A DNA stretch of 49,500 nucleotides, taken from positions 1 through 49,500 of the forward strand of contig JAGBHT010000023.1 of the NCBI GenBank assembly GCA_017935365.1, in the 5' to 3' direction. Positions 1 through 8,073 of this stretch are shown in pieces. Under the pieces are notes generated by a model that saw only the letters and a list, made by a program, of their open reading frames with translations, was not told the origin of the DNA and did no database searches. A program made the position numbers and the translations under genes. Each line of letters starts with the position of its first letter. Position 1 is the first letter of the stretch. This DNA is from Ruminiclostridium sp. Lineage in GTDB: Bacteria > Bacillota > Clostridia > Oscillospirales > Ruminococcaceae.

Positions 1-1
1 A

Positions 2-40
2 GGCAATGCTCCCGCTCCTCTCGTCGCTCAAGAGGAATAA
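2..40 (+). CDS. possible 3' end of a gene (partial)
   Basis: Frame 2 from the window edge reads GNAPAPLVAQEE and stops at 38-40. A strong hairpin follows 22 bp later, which fits the tail of a gene entering from the left. Twelve residues are too few to identify a family, and the other plus frames are also open here. The call rests on the downstream hairpin and the plausible Ala/Pro-rich, acidic C-terminus. Confidence 0.25.
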   Translation, partial: GNAPAPLVAQEE

Positions 41-61
41 CTGATTTAGGAGAAAACCTAA

Positions 62-107
62 GGGACAGGGTTAGGGGCTGCAAGTCCCTTATCCTGTTCC
101 CTTTGGT
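62..107 (+). terminator. stem-loop, probable terminator of the upstream gene
   Basis: GGGACAGG (62-69) pairs with CCTGTTCCC (93-101) with one bulge, and an inner GGG/CCC pairing (74-76, 86-88) extends the stem. Only a weak T-rich tail (CTTTGGTTGTC) follows, so it could also be a processed RNA structure. Smaller hairpins flank it (CCTCT/AGAGG at about 17-35, TAGG/CCTA at about 47-60). Confidence 0.4.
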
Positions 108-261
108 TGTCTTCCGCGTGAATAGCAGCAACGTTATCGAACAGAATAGCGTACCCGAGAAGTGCTGTCTGGCAAACAGAACTATCGTTAGATTGCTATC
201 AATTTTAATCACTAAAACGGCATAATAGAAATACACTAAAGACGGACTTTCTCCACATACC
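108..261. other. intergenic, no gene recognised
   Basis: Together with the two flanking hairpins this fills the 41-355 gap. I see no convincing ORF or tRNA. A short hairpin (CTGT/ACAG around 168-182) and AT-rich sequence are present. Known RNA families (tmRNA, RNase P, SRP, 6S) were considered and none matched by eye. Confidence 0.3.
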
Positions 262-309
262 AAAAAAGTGAGCCATACGTATTATTTTTTGCGCATCGAC
301 CCACTTTTT
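262..309 (-). terminator. terminator of the EamA gene
   Basis: AAAAAAGTG (262-270) is complementary to CACTTTTT (302-309). On the minus strand the stem ends in a run of six T, placed about 45 bp past the stop codon of the transporter gene. The loop is long (about 31 nt), which lowers confidence. Confidence 0.5.
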
Positions 310-355
310 CTTTTCTGGATTGTGTCACAACCCTATTTCGTATATTCTGTTGTGA

Positions 356-1213
356 TCACAGTATCGTAAACACCGTACCCACAACAAGCAGTACAAGTCC
401 CGCTGACGACATCGCCGTGAGCTTTTCTTTAAGAAATACCCTTGAGAACAGCACGACAGCAAGTATACTCAGCTTGTCTATCGGCACGACTACCGATGCA
501 TCACCGATTTTCAGTGCGTAATAGTAGCACAGCCACGATGCCGCAGTTGAAACAGCACTGAGTGCGATAAAGACGAACGCCTTACCGCCAAGCCCCGAAA
601 ATACGTTCTTCTTGCCCTTTGCCGCTACTACGATCCATGCCATTACAAGCACTACAGCAGTTCTTATGGTAGTGCCGAGGTTTGAGTTGATATTCTCAAC
701 GCCTATCTTTGCAAGTATTGAAGTGAGAGCGGCGAATATTGCGGACATCCAGGCGAATATCATCCACCTGCCCGCTTTAGTACCGCTTTTACCCGTATGT
801 ATGCTCATCATAAGCGTACCCACGCCGATAAGCACCATTGCAATGATTTTATAAAGTGTCAGCTGTTCGCCGAGAAAAATGAACGACATCAGCATAGCAA
901 GGACGGTTGACGATTTGTCTATAGGTGCGACCTTGTTTACATCGCCCATTTTCAGTGCCTTGAAATAGCACAGCCACGAACCGCCCGTTGCACAGCCCGA
1001 AAGTATCAGGAAAAGAAGCGTCATTCCTGTAACATTCGGCAGATCGCGCCACTCGCCCGTTATCCATACTACCACTATCGACAATACAAGCACTATAGTA
1101 GTACGCAGTGCCGTTGCCGCATCGGAATCTGCGTCACGCAGTCCGCATTTACAGAGTATAGTTGTTATCGCCGCAAATAAAGCGGATAACAGCGCTATAA
1201 ATATGTACATCAT
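356..1213 (-). CDS. EamA/DMT-family transporter
   Basis: A 285-aa, almost entirely hydrophobic protein with about ten membrane segments arranged as two EamA repeats (roughly residues 2-137 and 150-285). The repeats have visibly similar halves: SWLCYFKALKMGD with VAPIDK in the first and SWLCYYYALKIGD with VPIDK in the second. Members of the drug/metabolite transporter superfamily export small metabolites across the cytoplasmic membrane; the substrate cannot be read from sequence. The start ATG lies one base after the stop codon of the upstream araC-type gene and uses the AGGAG inside that gene's 3' end, so the two are translationally coupled. The AraC regulator probably controls this exporter. 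Confidence 0.85.
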   Translation of the reverse strand: MMYIFIALLSALFAAITTILCKCGLRDADSDAATALRTTIVLVLSIVVVWITGEWRDLPNVTGMTLLFLILSGCATGGSWLCYFKALKMGDVNKVAPIDKSSTVLAMLMSFIFLGEQLTLYKIIAMVLIGVGTLMMSIHTGKSGTKAGRWMIFAWMSAIFAALTSILAKIGVENINSNLGTTIRTAVVLVMAWIVVAAKGKKNVFSGLGGKAFVFIALSAVSTAASWLCYYYALKIGDASVVVPIDKLSILAVVLFSRVFLKEKLTAMSSAGLVLLVVGTVFTIL

Positions 1214-1214
1214 A

Positions 1215-2069
1215 TCAGAAGCTTCTCCTGCAATAATCTCTCGGTGTCACGCCTTTCATACTCTTGAACACCTTTATAAAATAGCTGTAATCGTTGAAGC
1301 CGCATTTCATCGCAATATCTATCAGCTTTTCATCGGTACTTGCGATAAGTTCGCAGGCAGATTCGATACGGAAATAATTGAGATACTCAACAGGCGTCTT
1401 ACCTGTATATTCCTTAAATGCACGGCAGAAATAGTTTCTGTTCATTCCGCACTCGTTTGCAAGCTCTTCAAGCGTTATGTTCTTGCGGTAATTCTGCTCA
1501 ATGTAGCTTATGACATTCTTGAAACGGCGCACTTTCTTGATATCACTTGCCGCCGTTTCGCCACTCTGATAATGCTCTTCCCTTGCCACAATGTGACCAA
1601 GCATACACAAAAGCCGTCCCGGCACGGTAAATTCATAACCGGGCTCTTTTTCAAGCATTGCGTCTATCACTGCCCTAGCGTCCCTTGCAGGCTCGCTGTT
1701 TGCAGGGAAAAATGTTATCAGCCGTTTTTCGTGGTTGATTATCGGTTGCAGATGAATAGCGCATATCTGGCTTGATTTGAGCAGTGCCGCCATATCAAAT
1801 ACAAGGCAGTCATAGTGACAGTTGTCTTTCGGCGTACCGCCGTGCATACTTCCGCCGATTATCAGCGAACAGCACCCTGCGTCTATCCTGTGGGTATGTC
1901 CATCAAGAAACAGTTCAAAATGTCCGCTCCTTACAAAGATTATCTCGCACTCGTTATGCCAGTGCGGTATCATATTGTAGCGCGGAAAATTCTCGGTTAC
2001 CCTGTAGCACGCATAAGGAAATTCCCTTGTGCCGTGCTCACGCTTTTCACGGTATTCTATGTATTTCAT
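1215..2069 (-). CDS. AraC-family transcriptional regulator
   Basis: 284 aa. The N-terminal half (about 20-110) is a cupin-type sensing domain (PHWHNECEIIFVRSG, then a glycine-rich beta segment). The C-terminal 100 residues hold the paired helix-turn-helix motifs of AraC/XylS regulators, including LEELANECGMNRNYFCRAFKEY and CGFNDYSYFIKVFK and the terminal GVTPRDYCRR. Cupin-AraC proteins often sense sugars or other carbon compounds. The gene is divergent from cellobiose phosphorylase and directly upstream of, and coupled to, an EamA exporter. It could act on either promoter in the 345-bp intergenic region; the inducer is unknown. Confidence 0.88.
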   Translation of the reverse strand: MKYIEYREKREHGTREFPYACYRVTENFPRYNMIPHWHNECEIIFVRSGHFELFLDGHTHRIDAGCCSLIIGGSMHGGTPKDNCHYDCLVFDMAALLKSSQICAIHLQPIINHEKRLITFFPANSEPARDARAVIDAMLEKEPGYEFTVPGRLLCMLGHIVAREEHYQSGETAASDIKKVRRFKNVISYIEQNYRKNITLEELANECGMNRNYFCRAFKEYTGKTPVEYLNYFRIESACELIASTDEKLIDIAMKCGFNDYSYFIKVFKSMKGVTPRDYCRRSF

Positions 2070-2160
2070 ATTGTGTCCTTTGGCTCAGTTGTCAAAATCG
2101 TCATATTACTGATCGGAGCAAAGTTAAAATAATCATTAAAATCGTCCCGATAATACAATA

Positions 2161-2189
2161 ATTATATCATTTTCCCACCATATTGTAAA
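2161..2189 (-). promoter_or_regulatory. SigA-type promoter of the araC-eamA operon
   Basis: On the minus strand the -35 TTTACA (2184-2189) and -10 TATAAT (2161-2166) are separated by 17 bp. This gives an mRNA leader of about 85 nt before the AraC start at 2069. Confidence 0.7.
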
Positions 2190-2318
2190 GTAACCCTAAA
2201 ACCAAATATCAATATAGTTCAACAATCGTCACATTGCACTAACACAGCCCGTTTTTTTGTGCAGATTGCGGATTTTTGCTTTTCACAAAAATTTTTATTT
2301 TAAAAACGATTACAGCCC

Positions 2319-2370
2319 TTGCTAAAAAAATTCATTTAAGATATAATTAGCATAGACGTTTCTGTAACGT
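2319..2370 (+). promoter_or_regulatory. promoter of cellobiose phosphorylase with possible operator
   Basis: The -35 TTGCTA (2319-2324) and -10 TATAAT (2342-2347) have a 17-bp spacer. Just downstream, ACGTT/AACGT (2356-2370) forms an inverted repeat with a 5-nt centre, positioned where a repressor could block the start of transcription. The operator is an inference from position only. Confidence 0.6.
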
Positions 2371-2413
2371 TGTAATTTTTTCGCTACAGGAACAAAAACA
2401 TTAGGAGGATTCT

Positions 2414-4915
2414 ATGAAATTCGGTTATTTTGACGATAAGAACAGAGAGTATGTCATTACATCTCCCAAGACCCCTTATCCGTGGATAAACTATCTCGGC
2501 ACACAGGGCTTTTTCTCGCTGATCTCTAACACAGCAGGCGGTTACTGCTTCTACAAGGACGCAAGACTGAGAAGAATTACACGTTACCGCTATAACAACG
2601 TTCCCGTTGATATGGGCGGACGTTACTTCTACATAAACGACGGCGGTCATGTATGGAACCCCGGCTGGTCGCCCGTTAAGACAACACTTGACAGCTATGA
2701 GTGCCGTCACGGTATGGGCTACACAATCATAAAAGGCTCATCAAACGGCATTACAGCCACAGTTACATTCTTCGTTCCCCAGAACTTCAACGGAGAGATC
2801 CAGAAGGTTACAATCAAAAACGACAGCGATAAGGAAAAGAACTTAAAGCTGTTCAGCTTCCTTGAATGGTGCCTTTGGGATGCAAACGACGATACAACAA
2901 ACTTCCAGAGAAACTTCAACACAGGCGAAGTTGAAATTGACGGCTCTGTTATCTACCACAAGACCGAATACAAGGAAAGACGCGACCATTACGCATTCTA
3001 CTCTGTAAATGCTCCTATCAACGGTTACGATACAGACAGAGAGAGCTTCCTCGGCTTATACAACGGCTTTGACGCTCCTCAGACAGTATTTGCAGGCGCA
3101 CCCAATATGTCGGTTGCCGATGGTTGGTCACCTGTTGCTTCACACTATATCGAGATCAAGCTCCAGCCCGGCGAAAGCAAGGATCTCGTATTCTGCCTCG
3201 GCTATGTTGAGAACAAGGTTGAAGAGAAGTTTGCTCCCGACCTTGACGAAAGCAGCACAATTATAACAAGCGGCGACAGAAAGAAGAACATCGTAAACAA
3301 GGCCAAGGCTCAGGCTATGATGGCTATGTGCGACACAGCCGAAAAGGCTGACAAGCTCCTCGATGAGCTGAAAGCGCACTGGAACAGCCTGCTCGGTCAG
3401 TACAGCGTTGATTCTCCCGATGAAAAGCTCAACAGAATGGTTAACATCTGGAACCAGTATCAGTGCATGGTTACATTCAATATGTCACGTTCTGCTTCTT
3501 ACTTCGAAAGCGGTATCGGCAGAGGTATGGGCTTCCGTGATTCCAACCAGGACTTACTCGGCTTCGTACACCAGATCCCCGCACGAGCAAGAGAAAGACT
3601 TATCGACCTTGCCGCTACAATGCTTGAGGACGGCGGTGCATACCACCAGTATCAGCCCCTTACAAAGATGGGCAACCACGAACTCGGCTCCAACTTCAAC
3701 GATGACCCCCTGTGGATGATCCTCGCGGTTGCGGCTTACATAAAGGAAACAGGCGATGTTTCTATCCTTGACGAGAAGGTTCCTTATGAGAACCGTGAAG
3801 AGCTTGCAGACACAATGCTCGACCACATGAAGAGAGCATTCTACCACGTTGTAAAGAAGGTCGGTCCTCACGGACTTCCGCTCAGCGGACGTGCCGACTG
3901 GAACGACTGTCTTAACCTCTCATGCTTCTCAGACAAGCCCGGTGAGTCATTCCAGACATACAACAATAAGGAAATGTTCAAGGAACCTCCTTACTACAGC
4001 AACGTTGCTGAATCTGTAATGATCGCAGGTATGTTCTGTGCAATAGCTCCCGAATACGTTGAAATGTGCAAGCTGAAGGGCGACACAGCAGAAGCTGAAA
4101 AAGCTCAGGCTGAGATCGAAAAGATGAGAAAGAACACCCTTGAATACGGTTATGACGGCGAATGGTTCCTCCGTGCTTACGACCACTACGGCAATAAGGT
4201 CGGCTCACACGAGTGTGAAGAGGGCAAGATATTCATCGAACCTCAGGGCTGGTGCGTTCTCGCAGGTCTTGGCAAGGATAAGGGCTACGACATTCAGACA
4301 CTTGACAGCGTAGACAAGTATCTTAACTCAAAGCACGGTCTTGTTCTGAACAACCCCGCATTCACACACTACTACATCCAGTACGGTGAGATATCCACAT
4401 ATCCCGGCGGTTACAAGGAGAACGCAGGTATCTTCTGCCACAACAACGCTTGGATAATCTGCGCTGAAGCCGCAGTAGGCAGAGGTGACAAGGCATTCGA
4501 GTATTATTCAAAGATCGCTCCCGCATTCAGAGAGGATATTTCCGATCTGCACCGCACAGAGCCTTATGTATACGCTCAGATGATCGCAGGTAAGGACGCT
4601 AAGCGTCACGGCGAAGCTAAGAACAGCTGGCTCACAGGTACAGCCGCTTGGAACTTCGTTGCAGTATCTCAGTACATCTTAGGTATCAAGCCCGAATACA
4701 ACGGTCTGAAGATTGATCCCTCAATTCCTCACGAATGGGACGGCTTCACAGCTTCAAGACTGTTCAGAGGCGCAACATATGAGATCACTGTAAAGAACCC
4801 TGATCACGTTTGCCACGGCGTTAAGTCCGTTACAGTTGACGGTAAGGCTGTTGACAGCAATGTTATCCCTGTATTTGAAAACGGCACTCACAAGGTTGAG
4901 GTTGTTTTAGGCTAA
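2414..4915 (+). CDS. cellobiose phosphorylase, GH94
   Basis: 833 aa, the usual length for GH94 phosphorylases. The opening [15 protein letters not shown] and the [18 protein letters not shown] region are characteristic of cellobiose phosphorylases, followed by a linker and an (alpha/alpha)6 catalytic barrel. [14 protein letters not shown] contributes substrate-binding residues, and RADWND (493-498) contains the expected general acid, Asp498. The enzyme converts cellobiose plus phosphate to glucose 1-phosphate and glucose in the cytoplasm, saving ATP during cellulose breakdown. There is no signal peptide, as expected. The RBS is AGGAGG, 7 bp upstream. The gene appears monocistronic, with its own promoter and a strong terminator. 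Activity on another beta-glucoside cannot be excluded, but cellobiose is most likely. Confidence 0.9.
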   Translation: MKFGYFDDKNREYVITSPKTPYPWINYLGTQGFFSLISNTAGGYCFYKDARLRRITRYRYNNVPVDMGGRYFYINDGGHVWNPGWSPVKTTLDSYECRHGMGYTIIKGSSNGITATVTFFVPQNFNGEIQKVTIKNDSDKEKNLKLFSFLEWCLWDANDDTTNFQRNFNTGEVEIDGSVIYHKTEYKERRDHYAFYSVNAPINGYDTDRESFLGLYNGFDAPQTVFAGAPNMSVADGWSPVASHYIEIKLQPGESKDLVFCLGYVENKVEEKFAPDLDESSTIITSGDRKKNIVNKAKAQAMMAMCDTAEKADKLLDELKAHWNSLLGQYSVDSPDEKLNRMVNIWNQYQCMVTFNMSRSASYFESGIGRGMGFRDSNQDLLGFVHQIPARARERLIDLAATMLEDGGAYHQYQPLTKMGNHELGSNFNDDPLWMILAVAAYIKETGDVSILDEKVPYENREELADTMLDHMKRAFYHVVKKVGPHGLPLSGRADWNDCLNLSCFSDKPGESFQTYNNKEMFKEPPYYSNVAESVMIAGMFCAIAPEYVEMCKLKGDTAEAEKAQAEIEKMRKNTLEYGYDGEWFLRAYDHYGNKVGSHECEEGKIFIEPQGWCVLAGLGKDKGYDIQTLDSVDKYLNSKHGLVLNNPAFTHYYIQYGEISTYPGGYKENAGIFCHNNAWIICAEAAVGRGDKAFEYYSKIAPAFREDISDLHRTEPYVYAQMIAGKDAKRHGEAKNSWLTGTAAWNFVAVSQYILGIKPEYNGLKIDPSIPHEWDGFTASRLFRGATYEITVKNPDHVCHGVKSVTVDGKAVDSNVIPVFENGTHKVEVVLG

Positions 4916-4942
4916 GGGTTACAAGGTAATATAATAAATGCG

Positions 4943-4973
4943 AACTCCCCGCCAAACCCGGCGGGGAGTTTTT
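4943..4973 (+). terminator. intrinsic terminator, first copy of a duplicated unit
   Basis: AACTCCCCGCC (4943-4953) pairs perfectly with GGCGGGGAGTT (4960-4970), loop AAACCC, followed by a T run. It terminates the cellobiose phosphorylase mRNA. The same stem recurs at 5809 with the loop reversed and complemented. Confidence 0.85.
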
Positions 4974-4976
4974 GTG

Positions 4977-5005
4977 TTGACAAGTGAACGGAATTGTATT
5001 AAAAT
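4977..5005 (+). promoter_or_regulatory. promoter of the VbhA-Fic module
   Basis: TTGACA (4977-4982), 17-bp spacer, TAAAAT (5000-5005). It lies right after the terminator T run and 31 bp before the antitoxin start. Confidence 0.7.
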
Positions 5006-5036
5006 ATCAATAAGACTTATATTCGGAGGTGTTTAT

Positions 5037-5204
5037 ATGCGTCCTATGTCAGATGAGAGAGCGATAGAAAATGCAATAGTATCAACACAAATGGAAGGTT
5101 TTGAAGTAACCGAGAGCGACAGAAAGCTTCTGATGAAAATAGTCAAAAAAGAAATCACGCTTGATGAAGCCCTGAAGAAAATTAATAGTAGTTATAGGAA
5201 CTGA
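5037..5204 (+). CDS. VbhA-like antitoxin of a Fic toxin
   Basis: A 55-aa protein. The start at 5037 was chosen because TTCGGAGG sits correctly upstream; a longer in-frame opening at 4938 would run through the terminator and promoter. Residues 16-21 read STQMEG, matching the (S/T)xxxE(G/N) inhibitory helix of class I Fic antitoxins, whose Glu blocks productive ATP binding in the toxin. The rest (KLLMKIVKKEITLDEALKKI) is a typical helical tail. It is separated from the Fic gene by 2 bp, the usual order for vbhA-vbhT type pairs. The expected role is to keep the partner Fic enzyme inactive. Confidence 0.8.
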   Translation: MRPMSDERAIENAIVSTQMEGFEVTESDRKLLMKIVKKEITLDEALKKINSSYRN

Positions 5205-5206
5205 TT

Positions 5207-5794
5207 ATGGCTTATAGTTTAAATTCAACAGATTCCGATTGTTATGAGGGCACGCATATTCTCATTAACAAATTGGATATTCACAACGAGGAACAGCTCA
5301 ATAAGAATGAAACAATAATAACCACATATAAAGCGTCTGAATTGATATCTCAACCATTAACTCCAAATTTCTGTTTTGATGATTATAAAAAAATTCATAA
5401 ACACTTATTTGAACTCCTGTATGATTGGGCTGGTGAAATAAGAACAATTGATTTATCTAAAAGTGCTACAAATTTTGTTGCACCTGAAAAAATTCAATCT
5501 TTAGGTGAAAGTATTTTTAAACGGTTACAGGAACTAAGCTATTTTCAACACCTCAATCGAAATGAATTTATTGATGAAATTTCTGATTTGTATCATAGCA
5601 TTAATATGCTTCATCCGTTCAGAGAAGGAAACGGTAGAACAGAACGAGTGTTTTTTATGCAACTAATCAGAAACGCCGGTTATGATATTGATTATACTGC
5701 TATGCAATCAGATATACTCATGATTGGCAGTATACAGGCGGCAAGCGGCGTAATGGATATGCTTAAAGATTTTTTTGATAATAATATTTCGTAG
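5207..5794 (+). CDS. Fic-domain AMP-transferase toxin
   Basis: 195 aa. The canonical Fic motif HPFREGNGR occupies residues 136-144; its His is the catalytic base and the Asn/Gly/Arg positions bind the ATP phosphates. A WAGEIRTIDLSKS segment at about 75-90 is the usual Fic flap. Such enzymes transfer AMP to hydroxyl groups of target proteins; relatives of VbhT modify DNA gyrase and topoisomerase IV, but the target here is not shown by sequence. The gene lacks the C-terminal secretion domain of VbhT, so it is probably an intracellular toxin-antitoxin component. Its composition is AT-richer than its neighbours, which suggests horizontal acquisition. Confidence 0.85.
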   Translation: MAYSLNSTDSDCYEGTHILINKLDIHNEEQLNKNETIITTYKASELISQPLTPNFCFDDYKKIHKHLFELLYDWAGEIRTIDLSKSATNFVAPEKIQSLGESIFKRLQELSYFQHLNRNEFIDEISDLYHSINMLHPFREGNGRTERVFFMQLIRNAGYDIDYTAMQSDILMIGSIQAASGVMDMLKDFFDNNIS

Positions 5795-5808
5795 AGACAA
5801 CGTATTTG

Positions 5809-5878
5809 CTCCCCGCCGGGTTTGGCGGGGAGTTTTTTTGTTGACAAGTGAATGGAATTGTATTAAAATATCAGTAAT
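5809..5878 (+). repeat. direct repeat copy 2: terminator plus promoter
   Basis: Stem CTCCCCGCC (5809-5817) with GGCGGGGAG (5824-5832), then a T run, then TTGACAAGTGAATGGAATTG and TAAAAT. It matches 4943-5012 closely, but the loop is GGGTTT where copy 1 has AAACCC, the exact reverse complement. The stem ends the Fic transcript, and the promoter within it serves the next gene. Confidence 0.75.
5841..5869 (+). promoter_or_regulatory. promoter of the XRE regulator
   Basis: TTGACA (5841-5846), 17-bp spacer, TAAAAT (5864-5869), about 29 bp before the start codon. It is nearly identical to the promoter of the Fic module, so both genes may have the same strength and regulation. Confidence 0.7.
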
Positions 5879-5897
5879 AAATCCTTGAGGTGATACC

Positions 5898-6224
5898 ATG
5901 AAAATTGACTATACCGCTCTCGGAAAACGCATAGCAAAGCGCAGAAAGGAACTCGGCTTGAAGCAGTACGAGGTCTGCGAGCTGATAGACGTAAACTATA
6001 AATATCTATCAAATATCGAAACCGGCAGGAGCGCACCGAGCCTTGAGCTTATAATGAGCCTTTGCTCCGTGCTGAATACGACACCCGACTATTTTCTGCT
6101 CGGCACTGCTTCCGCAGAGCTTTATGAAAATGACATCGCCTCAAAGATAACCCCCATGACAGATGAACACAAAAGGCTTATCAGCGGTATGATACAGCTT
6201 ATCACCGAAATCGAAAACAACTGA
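5898..6224 (+). CDS. XRE-family HTH transcriptional regulator
   Basis: 108 aa. Residues 8-62 are a complete Cro/CI-type helix-turn-helix (IAKRRKELGLKQYEVCELIDVNYKYLSNIETGRSAPSLE, read in short pieces). A short helical tail of about 40 residues probably dimerises it. RBS TTGAGG precedes the ATG. The gene is monocistronic between its promoter at 5841 and a terminator at 6234. It is not coupled to the Fic pair, but it shares an almost identical promoter with it; whether it controls either promoter is open. Confidence 0.85.
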   Translation: MKIDYTALGKRIAKRRKELGLKQYEVCELIDVNYKYLSNIETGRSAPSLELIMSLCSVLNTTPDYFLLGTASAELYENDIASKITPMTDEHKRLISGMIQLITEIENN

Positions 6225-6233
6225 ATATAAAAC

Positions 6234-6269
6234 GCCGCCCGTCTGACTATACAAACGGGCGGCTTTATT
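6234..6269. terminator. bidirectional terminator between convergent genes
   Basis: GCCGCCCGT (6234-6242) pairs with ACGGGCGGC (6255-6263), followed by TTTATT on the plus strand. It lies between the XRE gene and the convergent ATPase gene and could serve both. Confidence 0.75.
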
Positions 6270-6284
6270 CTCCCTATTCAATTA

Positions 6285-7508
6285 TCATTTATCCGTCAAC
6301 CACTCGACAACATTCTTCACCTCAATGCCGTCATAATTTCCGACAGTGAATTTATCAAGTGTCAGAACTCTCTTGCGGTAGTTATCCTTTATAGTTGTAA
6401 GCGGTGCAAGTTCCCTATCGAAAGTTTCCTTAGCGGTCATATCGGCAGTTACCTGAATATACTCAAGTTCTCCGTTTCTCTCTGCCACAAAATCTATCTC
6501 GGTATTTCCGTACTTGCCCACGCTCACCTTGTACCCACGTCTGAGCAGTTCAAAATACACTACATTCTCAACCGAAAAGCCAAGGTCATAGCTTTTCTTA
6601 GGCAGTATAAGATTTCGTATGCCGAGGTCAACAATATAATACTTCGTGTTGGTTTTAAGCAATTGCTTTCCCACAATGTCAAAGCGTTCCGCCGGGTAGA
6701 ATATGAATGATTCGGTCAGTGCATTAACATAATCGCTCACCGTATTCGGAGAAATTTTCCGTCCCGATGAAACAAGATAATTTGTAATGCTCCTTACTGT
6801 CACAAGACTTCCGATAACGCTTGAAAGGTACTTTGCAATAGTTTTAAGAAGCGATATATCCGTTATCCTGCCTGTATCGCTGTTATCCCATTCCTTACGC
6901 TTCTGCCTGTCCTCAATATCCTTTACGATAACCGTATTGTAGATACCCTCAAGATAGGTGGTTATCTTCTCTTCCGTCTTTTCTGCCGTAGCAATGAAAG
7001 ACATACCGCCGTATCTCATATAGTCAGCAAAAGCACTGTCCTTGTCCTTGCTGTTTACTTGCAAATACTCTGCAAACGACAGCGGAAGCATTGATATTTC
7101 CACATAACGGCCGCTGAGAAGTGTAGCAAGGTCACCCGACAGCATATATGCGTTTGAGCCGGTGATATAAATATCAGTTCCCTGTTTTACATAAAGACTG
7201 TCTACCACCTTTTCAAAATACGGCACTTTCTGTATCTCGTCAAGAAAAATGTAAGTCGTTTTATCACTGCTTAGCCGAGCCTTTATATATTCATACAGCT
7301 TTTTATAGTCGCACAGTTCTTCGTATTCCAGTTCTTCAAAGTTTATCGCAATTATTCTGTCAGCTTCTACTCCGCTCTGTTTAAGATAGTCCTGATACTG
7401 CATAAGCAATGTTGATTTTCCGCACCTGCGTATTCCCGTCACTACCTTTATAACCTGTTCGTCCTTCCAGAGCTTCAGCTTTTCAAGATATTCTTTTCTT
7501 TCAACCAA
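6285..7508 (-). CDS. AAA-type ATPase with DUF4143 domain
   Basis: About 407 aa. The N-terminal ATPase part has Walker A GIRRCGKST (residues 25-33) and a Walker B strand TYIFLDEIQ, then the sensor-like YITGSNAYMLSG. The C-terminal third is a DUF4143 region with nuclease-like fold features (YFELLRRGYKVSVGK followed by TEIDFVAE). Such proteins are widespread in gut clostridia; their function is not established, and proposals include DNA or toxin-related roles. I prefer the TTG at 7508, because GAGGGTG lies 6 bp upstream; a GTG at 7517 has its RBS directly abutting. The gene has its own promoter at 7553-7581. Confidence 0.8.
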   Translation of the reverse strand: MVERKEYLEKLKLWKDEQVIKVVTGIRRCGKSTLLMQYQDYLKQSGVEADRIIAINFEELEYEELCDYKKLYEYIKARLSSDKTTYIFLDEIQKVPYFEKVVDSLYVKQGTDIYITGSNAYMLSGDLATLLSGRYVEISMLPLSFAEYLQVNSKDKDSAFADYMRYGGMSFIATAEKTEEKITTYLEGIYNTVIVKDIEDRQKRKEWDNSDTGRITDISLLKTIAKYLSSVIGSLVTVRSITNYLVSSGRKISPNTVSDYVNALTESFIFYPAERFDIVGKQLLKTNTKYYIVDLGIRNLILPKKSYDLGFSVENVVYFELLRRGYKVSVGKYGNTEIDFVAERNGELEYIQVTADMTAKETFDRELAPLTTIKDNYRKRVLTLDKFTVGNYDGIEVKNVVEWLTDK

Positions 7509-7552
7509 AAAAATCACCCTCTTATCGTTCTGTACTATTATATTATATGCTC

Positions 7553-7581
7553 ATATTAGCACAAAACGCTCAAAATGTCAA
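7553..7581 (-). promoter_or_regulatory. promoter of the DUF4143 ATPase
   Basis: Minus-strand TTGACA (7576-7581), 17-bp spacer, TAATAT (7553-7558). The next 140 bp to the right (7582-7719) are AT-rich with repeated TTTCTC and AATTCT words and no ORF. Confidence 0.6.
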
Positions 7582-7719
7582 GAAAAATTCTCATTTCAGC
7601 ACTTTTCTCAAATTTCTCGAAATAAATTCTAATTTCAGAATTTTTCTTTTCCGCTCTGAAATCTCTTATTTCTCCCAATTTCTGCATATTTAAGTTTACC
7701 GCTTTTGTCAGAATGTCAA

Positions 7720-7748
7720 TAGACAAACCTCTTTTTAAATAGTATAAT
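7720..7748 (+). promoter_or_regulatory. promoter reading into the structured leader
   Basis: TAGACA (7720-7725), 17-bp spacer, TATAAT (7743-7748). The predicted start at about 7755 coincides with the first base of the first cloverleaf module (7757), so the whole array should be the 5' part of an mRNA. Confidence 0.65.
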
Positions 7749-7750
7749 CA

Positions 7751-7840
7751 TATTATAACATAAAACAAGTCGGTGAAAGCCGACACGGCGGTACGCCGTC
7801 TTTTGCCTGTTGGCAAAAGTTTTTATGTTAAAATGTTCTC
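7751..7840 (+). repeat. 90-bp repeat copy 1, cloverleaf module A1
   Basis: Identical over 90 bp to 7913-8002. It folds as a closed four-way junction: outer stem AACATAAAA (7757-7765) with TTTTATGTT (7821-7829). The stem encloses three contiguous hairpins: GTCGG/CCGAC (7769-7784), ACGGCG/CGCCGT (7785-7799) and CTTTTGCC/GGCAAAAG (7800-7819). Almost no base inside the junction is unpaired. Confidence 0.85.
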
Positions 7841-7910
7841 GGACAAGCGGTGAGCCGCAAGCCGTACTTTTGCACGGCAAAATCCGCTATTGGCGGATTT
7901 TATGTCCGAG
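7838..7910 (+). ncRNA. cloverleaf module B of the structured leader
   Basis: Outer stem CTCGGACA (7838-7845) with TGTCCGAG (7903-7910). It encloses three hairpins: GCGG/CCGC (7847-7858), GCCGT/ACGGC (7861-7878) and AATCCGC/GCGGATT (7881-7899). The architecture matches modules A and C while the stem sequences differ, which is the pattern expected when structure rather than sequence is conserved. Confidence 0.6.
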
Positions 7911-7912
7911 GT

Positions 7913-8002
7913 TATTATAACATAAAACAAGTCGGTGAAAGCCGACACGGCGGTACGCCGTCTTTTGCCTGTTGGCAAAAGTTTTTATGTTAAAATGTTC
8001 TC
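7913..8002 (+). repeat. 90-bp repeat copy 2, cloverleaf module A2
   Basis: An exact copy of 7751-7840, giving the same four-way junction. The repeat period is 162 bp, so A1-B-A2-C form an alternating array. Exact identity implies a recent duplication or gene conversion. Confidence 0.85.
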
Positions 8003-8067
8003 AGCCATTGCGTAGCAAAGCCGCATTTTTATGCGGCGAAATCGTCTTATGACGATTTCAGGCTGAG
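8000..8067 (+). ncRNA. cloverleaf module C overlapping the RBS
   Basis: Outer stem CTCAGCC (8000-8006) with GGCTGAG (8061-8067). It encloses TTGC/GCAA (8008-8018), GCCGCAT/ATGCGGC (8020-8037) and GAAATCGTC/GACGATTTC (8038-8059). The 3' strand of the outer stem contains most of the GAGG (8065-8068) that serves the ATG at 8074, so folding of this module should limit ribosome access. Confidence 0.6.
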
Positions 8068-8073
8068 GTTGTT

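Larger units (their letters stand above)
4943..5012 (+). repeat. direct repeat copy 1: terminator plus promoter
   Basis: This roughly 70-bp segment (terminator stem, T run, TTGACA promoter and the start of the leader) is repeated at 5809-5878 with only a few differences. The two copies bracket the VbhA-Fic module, so that module could be lost or gained by recombination between them. Confidence 0.75.

Noticed and set aside
1..230. Possible structured RNA such as 6S RNA or tmRNA at the left edge
   Set aside because: Hairpins are present, but no signature of a known family could be recognised, and the start is cut by the window.
4938..5036. N-terminal extension of the antitoxin
   Set aside because: This stretch is the terminator stem and promoter, and the RBS-supported start is 5037.
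7751..8067. Cluster of tRNA-like genes
   Set aside because: The cloverleaf shapes lack the T-arm GTTCRA sequence, an anticodon loop of seven bases and CCA ends, and their hairpin lengths do not fit tRNA.
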